From Christensenella sp. UBA1750 (GTDB lineage: Bacteria; Bacillota; Clostridia; Christensenellales; UBA1750), in the NCBI GenBank assembly GCA_002315655.1, contig DCHO01000041.1:1-11743 (forward strand): a DNA stretch of 11,743 nucleotides. The letters run 5' to 3'. Below, piece after piece: positions 6,884-11,743 of this stretch. Both the position numbers and the translations under genes were made by a program. The notes beneath the pieces were generated by a model that searched no databases, had not been told where the DNA came from, and saw only the letters and a list, made by a program, of their open reading frames with translations. Each line of letters opens with the position of its first letter. Position 1 is the first letter of the stretch.

Positions 6884-7987
6884 GTGAAGAGAACATTGAT
6901 TCTGTTGCTGATTGCCGTTATGACACTGAGTCTGTGCGCCTGCAGCAGCTCATCTGAGGGTAAAAAGAAAATGATGTATGTTCTCGGCCCCACGCCGGAT
7001 GTCTGCTGGACTGCGCAAGCCGGGACTTATGCCAGCGAAATGTGCGAGCAGATCAATGCCGAGGGTAAATACAAAGCCACCTACATTCCCGCTTCCTCCG
7101 GCGAGGAGCAGGTCGATCAGGTCAACACCGTTGTGGCCAACGGCAATGCCTCCGTTGTGGTGATGATGGCACTGGACGATTCCGCGCTGGCGGGGCAGGA
7201 GACCCTTTATGCCGAAGGCATTCCCTTCATCTCCTTTGACCGCATCATCGAAGCCACCGAAAAGTATGCCCTGCTCAACTATTCCGGTAACAACTGGCAG
7301 GTCGGCGCGGGCATTGCTTACCGTATGCAGCAGAACGGGCTGCACCCCGGTGACACCGCCGTGGTCTTCTACGGCGACAACGGCACGGTCTGTTCCCGCC
7401 GTCAGGAAGGCTTTGAGCAGTTCCTTCGCGGAGAGATCGCCTATTCCGACGCTAAATTGGGCGAATTTACCACCACGGAGGTCTGGACGCAGGAGGAGCT
7501 TGACGCCTTCTTCAACACCTACAATGTCGTGTGCAACTACACTGCCGACCTGGCCTACGAATATATGGAGCAGAAGGCGGACGAGTTCGTTGCTGCGGCT
7601 AAAGCCAACAACGGCAAGCTCTATATGTACGCCATGGACGAGAATATGACCCTGGGCATCATCAACTATTTAAGCGCCGGTGCCTCCGAGCAGACCAAGC
7701 AGAGCCTGCAGGACATGGAGGTCTACACCTCCGCTGTCGGCGGAATGCAGGAGGTCTATGACATCATGAGCGGCAAGGACGCCGAACGCGCCGCCATTCT
7801 TGACACCTACATTGACGACATTGTGCATATGTATTTCTCCCCCACCATGATGAAGAGTGCCGTGCAGCTGGGGCTTGATTATCTGGACGGAAACTGGGAC
7901 TATGAGCAGGGCTCCTGCTCCTACGAGCCGGTTTTCATGGTTGACCGCGCCACTGCGGGCTCCATCGAAGGCTTCACAGGCAAATAA
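6884..7987 (+). CDS. Sugar-binding lipoprotein of a CUT2-type ABC importer, second paralogue (GTG start)
   Basis: A 367-residue paralogue of the preceding receptor, identical in length, with the GPTPD, SSGEEQVDQVN, PFISFDR and DNGTVC motifs at the same residue numbers (Cys20 lipobox, Asp165). I estimate about 60% identity overall by eye, higher in residues 35-140. It should be membrane-anchored and feed the ATPase/permease pair encoded just downstream. The GTG start is chosen because GGGGGAG (6871-6877) lies 6 nt upstream and the encoded MKRTLI opens a proper signal peptide. The nearer ATG at 6879 runs into a stop after one more codon. Pocket-like differences from the first copy include Val40-Cys41 for His40-Gly41 and VGAGIAYR for CGAGAAHW near residue 141. 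Cys41 has no obvious disulfide partner in the mature protein. Confidence 0.9.
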   Translation: MKRTLILLLIAVMTLSLCACSSSSEGKKKMMYVLGPTPDVCWTAQAGTYASEMCEQINAEGKYKATYIPASSGEEQVDQVNTVVANGNASVVVMMALDDSALAGQETLYAEGIPFISFDRIIEATEKYALLNYSGNNWQVGAGIAYRMQQNGLHPGDTAVVFYGDNGTVCSRRQEGFEQFLRGEIAYSDAKLGEFTTTEVWTQEELDAFFNTYNVVCNYTADLAYEYMEQKADEFVAAAKANNGKLYMYAMDENMTLGIINYLSAGASEQTKQSLQDMEVYTSAVGGMQEVYDIMSGKDAERAAILDTYIDDIVHMYFSPTMMKSAVQLGLDYLDGNWDYEQGSCSYEPVFMVDRATAGSIEGFTGK

Positions 7988-8046
7988 ATAAAACTTCATT
8001 TGTCATCCCGAATATCAGCGCGCAGCGGAAAGGAGACGGACTTCTC

Positions 8047-9552
8047 ATGGCATTTCTGGAAATGAACCACATATCCAAGGCCTTTGGCGGTGAGCAGGCG
8101 CTTTCCGATGTTTCCCTGCACATCGAAAAAGGAGAGGTTCACGCGCTCCTTGGCGAAAACGGTGCCGGAAAATCCACCCTGATGCGCATCCTGACCGGCG
8201 TGCTTCAGGCAGACAGCGGCGCGATCCTCTTTGACGGCATACGATACACATCCCCCACGATTCAGGAAATGGAAGCGGCGGGCATCGCTTTTGTCCATCA
8301 GGAGCTCAATGTCATCAACGACCTGTCGGTTGCCGACAACATCTTCCTTTGTCGGGAGAAGAAAAACTGGTTGGGCTTCATCCGCATCAAGGAGCAGATT
8401 GCCCTCACCCGCAAGCTCTTTTCGGATTTAGGCGTGAACATCGACCCCGAAGCCATGGTTTCCACCCTCAAGCCCGGTGAAAAGCAGCTATTGGAAATCT
8501 GCCGTGCGCTGTATATGGATGCAAAGCTGTTGATTCTGGACGAGCCGACCACCTCGCTTTCCAGTGACGAGATCGAGCGGCTGTTTGAAATCATCAACAA
8601 TCTGAAAAAGCAGGGTAAGAGCTTCATCTTCATCTCTCACAAAATGCCGGAGATTTTCACCATCGCGGATCGCTACACCATTTTCAGAAACGGTGAGCTG
8701 ATCTCCACCGGCCACATCTGCAACACGACCGTCCATAAGCTCACGCTGGAAATGGTCGGCAAAACCGAGATCATCGAAAACGAATATGTTCCAAGGACGC
8801 TGGGCGAACCCTTTCTTGAGCTTTCCCACCTGAGCGGGAAAGGCATCGAAGATGTGAGCCTGACTGTACGCAAGGGCGAGATCATCGCCTTCACCGGTCT
8901 GAACGGCTGCGGCACGAACGAGCTGTTCCTGACCCTGTACGGCGTGTTGCCCATCCGGGGAGGCAGCTTCATGCTGGACGGTCAAAAGATCACCTCCAAA
9001 AACGCCGAGTTTACCAAGAAGGTCTCCGGGCTTCTCCCGGCTGACCGCATGGACAACTCGGTTCTTCCCGACCTCAACATACTGGAAAACTTCGGCATTT
9101 CGAGGCACGTCCTCCGACCCGGTGAATTTTTCCTCCGCAAGAAAGCCGACCTTCTGCGCTTCAACGAGCAGAAGCAGGCCATCAACATCAAAGCCTCCGA
9201 CACGGAGGAAGGCATCCTCACGCTGTCCGGCGGAAATATGCAGAAGGTCTTTCTGGCGCGGCTGCTCAACGCGGGCGCGGGGCTGCTCATTCTTGACAAT
9301 CCCACCCAGGGCGTGGATGTGGGTGCAAAGGAAGACATTTATAAAACAATAACAGCACTTGCACAGAGAGGGAAGACCATTCTTCTCAACACAATGGAGA
9401 TTCCCGAGGTCATCAAGGTTGCAGATCGCTGCGCCGTCTTCTGCGAAGGTCGGCTCGCAAAGGTTCTAAATCATGATGAAGTGACGGAGCAGACCGTGAT
9501 GCTCTATGCTACGCACGCAGTTGAGCAGGAAAGAGAGAACGATCATCCATGA
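8047..9552 (+). CDS. CUT2-type sugar ABC transporter ATPase (RbsA/MglA class)
   Basis: A 501-residue protein with two fused nucleotide-binding domains, the usual size and layout of RbsA, MglA and XylG. Domain 1 has Walker A GENGAGKST (36-44, Lys42), Q-loop Gln85, Walker B ending Asp165-Glu166 and switch His198, but a divergent signature LKPGEKQ (141-147). Domain 2 has a broken Walker A (GLNGCGTN, 284-291), a good LSGGN signature (393-397), and Asp417-Asn418 where the catalytic Asp-Glu pair would be. Its switch histidine is also absent. It powers uptake through the permease encoded downstream. An AAAGGAG at 8029-8035 precedes ATG by 11 nt, slightly long. It lies 59 nt after the second receptor gene, and its stop overlaps the permease start in ATGA. 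Confidence 0.95.
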   Translation: MAFLEMNHISKAFGGEQALSDVSLHIEKGEVHALLGENGAGKSTLMRILTGVLQADSGAILFDGIRYTSPTIQEMEAAGIAFVHQELNVINDLSVADNIFLCREKKNWLGFIRIKEQIALTRKLFSDLGVNIDPEAMVSTLKPGEKQLLEICRALYMDAKLLILDEPTTSLSSDEIERLFEIINNLKKQGKSFIFISHKMPEIFTIADRYTIFRNGELISTGHICNTTVHKLTLEMVGKTEIIENEYVPRTLGEPFLELSHLSGKGIEDVSLTVRKGEIIAFTGLNGCGTNELFLTLYGVLPIRGGSFMLDGQKITSKNAEFTKKVSGLLPADRMDNSVLPDLNILENFGISRHVLRPGEFFLRKKADLLRFNEQKQAINIKASDTEEGILTLSGGNMQKVFLARLLNAGAGLLILDNPTQGVDVGAKEDIYKTITALAQRGKTILLNTMEIPEVIKVADRCAVFCEGRLAKVLNHDEVTEQTVMLYATHAVEQERENDHP

Positions 9553-10625
9553 AAAAGCATGAATTTCTGAAAACCGCCGAGCGGTATTGGTCACAGAGCA
9601 GCTACATCGTTGTGCTGCTGCTGACCATGATCGGCTACGCCATCACCATCACATTAGGGGGCAATACCTTCAAGTGGAGCCATATTGTCGCCATCTTGGG
9701 CAGCCAGAATACCTGCATCGTGGGTACCATCGCTTTGGGCATGGCCCTGGTCATCATCACTGGGCAGATTGACCTGTCTGTCGGCTCGGCGCTGGTGCTG
9801 TGCAGCGGCATCACCATCATGGTCTTCAACCTCACCGGCTCCATTCTGATGATGGTACTGGCCGCGCTGGGTTCCGGCGCGCTGTGCGGTCTCATCAACG
9901 GCGTGCTGGTCGGCTACGGCAAAATTCCGCCCTTCATCGTGACCTTGGGCACCATGCTCATTTTCCGCTCCGTCACGCTGTCCGTTGTACGGGACATCGA
10001 CCCTTCGATCGCCGGTTCCTCCTCCTCCCAGTTCGCCATGATCACCACGCTGGAAAAGTACGATCTTGTCCGTATGCAGTTCGGTGTGGGCAAGTTCTCC
10101 TTAGGATCCTTTCAGATTCCCTACATCACCATTGTTTTCATCGTTCTGGCGATCCTCTTTTCCGTTCTGATGCAGAGAACGGCTTTCGGCAAGTCCATCT
10201 ACGCCGTCGGCTCCAACGAAAAAAGTGCGCTGCTCGCGGGCATCAACGTCACCCGCGTCAAGATTTCCGTCTTCGTCATCACCGGCCTTATGGTCGGCAT
10301 CGCCTCCGTGCTGCAAGCCTGCAAAATCGGCAATGTTACCCCCGCCTCCTCCGGGCAAAGCTATGAAATGTACGCTATCTCCGCCGTGGTGCTGGCCGGC
10401 ATCAGTATGTCCGGCGGCAAGGGCAAATTGCAGGGCGTCATCTTCGGAACCTTGAGCTACACCACCATCAACTTCATCATCGTTTCCATTCCCGAGCTCA
10501 GCGTGGATATTCAGGACACCTTCCAGGGGCTCGTCCTCATCCTCGTCATCCTCGTCCAGTCCGTTGCCCCCGCCGTCCGCTCCCGCATCCAGCGCACCCG
10601 CAAGCATCGGCAGCTCCCGGAATGA
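9549..10625 (+). CDS. CUT2-type sugar ABC transporter permease (RbsC class)
   Basis: A 358-residue polytopic membrane protein, somewhat longer than E. coli RbsC (about 320). Family landmarks are GQIDLSVGS (72-80), GKIPPFIVTLGTM (124-136), the cytoplasmic stretch with FGKSIYAVGSNEKSALLAGI, and LAGISMSGGKGKLQG near the C-terminus. I count roughly eight to ten hydrophobic segments. It would form the transmembrane channel as a dimer with the ATPase. Translation is coupled to the ATPase through the 4-nt ATGA overlap, with a purine-rich AGGAAAGAGAG just upstream. A basic tail (VRSRIQRTRKHRQ) follows the last membrane segment. It is the last gene of its operon: the following 215 nt hold no gene and end at a terminator hairpin. 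Confidence 0.95.
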   Translation: MKKHEFLKTAERYWSQSSYIVVLLLTMIGYAITITLGGNTFKWSHIVAILGSQNTCIVGTIALGMALVIITGQIDLSVGSALVLCSGITIMVFNLTGSILMMVLAALGSGALCGLINGVLVGYGKIPPFIVTLGTMLIFRSVTLSVVRDIDPSIAGSSSSQFAMITTLEKYDLVRMQFGVGKFSLGSFQIPYITIVFIVLAILFSVLMQRTAFGKSIYAVGSNEKSALLAGINVTRVKISVFVITGLMVGIASVLQACKIGNVTPASSGQSYEMYAISAVVLAGISMSGGKGKLQGVIFGTLSYTTINFIIVSIPELSVDIQDTFQGLVLILVILVQSVAPAVRSRIQRTRKHRQLPE

Positions 10626-10840
10626 TTCCATCCTTTGAAAAATCCTATATCACGAAAAGAAATCATTTTTCATCAGCAAACAGCGCGATGCAAAGCGTCC
10701 TTCGTAAACCAGTCTCTGCATCTCTTCATCTCTTTCTGTTCATTCAGGGCAAAAGGCATCCCCGAATCGTATCGAAAGACGCATTCTCGCAACAACTCCC
10801 CCTTTTTCGTTCACAATCCCATCGTTCCCCCTACTATAAA
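10626..10840. other. Non-coding convergent spacer
   Basis: This stretch lies between the permease stop and the terminator hairpin. The frames open here have no ribosome binding site and run antisense into the DUF1232 gene. I see no repeat, promoter or RNA structure in it. The base composition is more AT-rich than the flanking operon. Confidence 0.5.
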
Positions 10841-10889
10841 AAAGAGAACCTTTGCAAGGGAATGTTCCCTCGCAAAAGTTCTCTTTCTA
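10838..10889. terminator. Bidirectional hairpin terminator between convergent genes
   Basis: A long stem pairs 10841-10849 with 10878-10886, 10851-10855 with 10872-10876, and 10857-10861 with 10866-10870. Single mismatches separate the blocks and a 4-nt loop lies at the tip. On the minus strand it is followed by TTTTTTATAG, a good tail for the DUF1232 gene, whose stop is 5 nt before the stem. On the plus strand the tail (TTTCTATAT) is weaker, but it could still stop readthrough from the permease operon. Confidence 0.8.
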
Positions 10890-10894
10890 TATGC

Positions 10895-11320
10895 TCACAC
10901 TTCAATATCAAGCCCACTGACTTTGCGCCAGTCCAAATATTCGTCAATGTCCTTCCGGATGATCTTCAAGGCGATCGCAGCCACAGCAGCATCATCAATC
11001 TGGCCTGCACCCGGGATAAAATCGGGAATCAGATCCACTGGTGAGACAAAGTATGCGATAGCGGTAATTGTTGCAAAAATTGTGGCTATCGGTAATTCCT
11101 TATACTCTTTCTTTACAGCAGAACTATAAAGAAGAGAACCCATCGCAGGAATGTACGACAGCGCGTCCTTCAGAACCGGAAGATCCTTCAGCTTCTTTTC
11201 CAATTTCTGAAGTAGTTTTTCGATTTTGTCGGGGTCTCTTGCAATCTTCTCTGCCTTAACATAGAAGCGGTTGAACTCCTTCTGAGCCTGTTCTTCGGTT
11301 ATCATACGGGTTTCTTCCAT
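10895..11320 (-). CDS. DUF1232 (YkvA-type) small membrane protein
   Basis: A 141-residue protein of unknown function. The signature AYFVSPVDLIPDFIPGAGQIDDAAV (a stretch from about residue 88 to 112) is the hallmark of DUF1232 proteins, which carry one hydrophobic segment containing the conserved SPxDLIPDFIP core. The N-terminal half is highly charged and helical (EKIARDPDKIEKLLQKLEKK), probably a coiled coil or amphipathic helix. ATG 11320 has AAGGAG centred about 10 nt upstream. It runs convergently to the transport operon and is more AT-rich than it, so it is unlikely to belong to the sugar pathway. The family is widespread and single-gene; no reaction is established for it. The promoter is not obvious: TTGCAA near 11375 lacks a good -10 partner. 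Confidence 0.88.
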   Translation of the reverse strand: MEETRMITEEQAQKEFNRFYVKAEKIARDPDKIEKLLQKLEKKLKDLPVLKDALSYIPAMGSLLYSSAVKKEYKELPIATIFATITAIAYFVSPVDLIPDFIPGAGQIDDAAVAAIALKIIRKDIDEYLDWRKVSGLDIEV

Positions 11321-11392
11321 GTCTTTTCATCTCCTTCGTTTTGTTTTCGGATATTGCCCACCTTAGAACTTGCAAATTCTGCGAAGGAATAA

Positions 11393-11433
11393 ACAGAGAA
11401 AAAGGGTTCACCCGCATAGCGGATAAACCCTTT
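11393..11433 (-). terminator. Intrinsic terminator after the GGGtGRT gene
   Basis: An outer stem (11401-11408 with 11426-11433) and an inner CCGC/GCGG stem (11412-11415 with 11419-11422) form a nested hairpin. On the minus strand a TTTTT run follows it (complement of 11399-11403, overlapping the stem foot). It starts 10 nt after the stop of the minus-strand gene at 11444. Confidence 0.7.
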
Positions 11434-11443
11434 CAAAAAAATC

Positions 11444-11743
11444 CTATTTCGCCATTGCAACGGCCACGGCGACGGCGACAGTGGCGCCGACCATGGGGTT
11501 GTTGCCCATGCCCAGGAAGCCCATCATTTCAACGTGGGCGGGCACGGAGGAGGAACCTGCGAACTGAGCATCGGAGTGCATACGACCCATAGTGTCGGTC
11601 ATGCCGTAGGAGGCGGGGCCGGCGGCCATGTTGTCGGGATGCAGGGTGCGGCCGGTGCCGCCGCCGGAAGCGACGGAGAAATACTTCTTGCCGGCTTCCC
11701 AGCACTCTTTCTTGTAAGTGCCGGCGACGGGATGCTGGAAGCG
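11444..11743 (-). CDS. GGGtGRT family protein, C-terminal 99 residues
   Basis: The frame is open from the right edge of the window (coding continues beyond it) to TAG at 11444-11446. The visible part contains GGGTGRT at local residues 27-33, the exact motif that names this family. HPDNMAAGP, MGFLGMGNNPMVG and a hydrophobic Ala/Val tail ending in AMAK follow. I recognise the family from the motif; its members are about 330 residues and have no established function. I recall them beside iron-sulfur cluster scaffold genes in Clostridia, which cannot be tested here because the upstream neighbour is outside the window. An internal ATG at 11629 could be taken as the start, but it has no ribosome binding site and sits within conserved sequence, so the gene clearly begins outside. 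Confidence 0.75.
   Translation of the reverse strand, partial: RFQHPVAGTYKKECWEAGKKYFSVASGGGTGRTLHPDNMAAGPASYGMTDTMGRMHSDAQFAGSSSVPAHVEMMGFLGMGNNPMVGATVAVAVAVAMAK

Noticed and set aside
10622..11129. Two overlapping plus-strand frames after the permease
   Set aside because: They cross the terminator hairpin and run antisense through the DUF1232 gene. Neither shows a ribosome binding site or motif.
11444..11629. A stand-alone 61-residue protein starting at ATG 11629
   Set aside because: The same frame continues open to the window edge with the GGGTGRT motif upstream of this ATG, so it is an internal methionine.
1..11743. Mobile elements, CRISPR arrays, tRNA or rRNA genes
   Set aside because: I saw no transposase or integrase motifs, no regularly spaced direct repeats and no RNA gene structures. 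The only repeat at scale is the receptor gene duplication.

Overview
The window looks like chromosome from a Gram-positive anaerobe of the class Clostridia, probably a gut Oscillospiraceae/Ruminococcaceae-type organism. The reasons are the moderately high GC content, strong AGGAGG-like ribosome binding sites, lipoprotein-anchored binding proteins in place of periplasmic ones, and a member of the GGGtGRT family, which I know mainly from Clostridia. The placement is an inference; there is no rRNA or marker gene here.

Layout. (1) 1-1912, minus strand: a GH36 alpha-galactosidase whose 3' end lies outside the window. (2) 1913-2082: a compact divergent promoter region. It has two convincing sigma-A-type promoters and a 19-bp palindrome centred between their -35 boxes. 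(3) 2083-6715, plus strand: an FAD-dependent oxidoreductase, a five-bladed beta-propeller glycosidase-like protein (overlapping by 14 bp) and a sugar-binding lipoprotein, closed by a strong hairpin terminator at 6731-6767. (4) 6821-10625, plus strand: a second promoter followed by a paralogous sugar-binding lipoprotein of exactly the same length, an RbsA/MglA-type two-domain ABC ATPase and an RbsC-type permease (ATPase and permease overlap by ATGA). (5) 10626-11443: a convergent junction with a bidirectional hairpin terminator, then a small DUF1232 membrane protein on the minus strand. (6) 11444-11743, minus strand: the C-terminal 99 residues of a GGGtGRT protein, followed by its own terminator.

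How the genes may work together. The first ten kilobases read as one carbohydrate-use locus. A CUT2-type ABC importer with two alternative lipoprotein receptors would bring in a monosaccharide, small glycoside or sugar derivative. The GH36 enzyme would remove alpha-galactosyl units, the propeller enzyme would cleave another linkage, and the FAD enzyme would oxidise a sugar or aglycone. All three enzymes lack signal peptides, so the chemistry is probably cytoplasmic. No kinase, isomerase or transcription factor is inside the window, so the pathway and its regulator extend beyond it or lie elsewhere. The substrate cannot be read from the sequence. The most unusual parts are the FAD enzyme, with an extra N-terminal region that looks like a degenerate copy of its own fold plus a helical C-terminal tail, the pairing of that enzyme with glycosidases, and the two separately promoted receptor paralogues serving one transporter.
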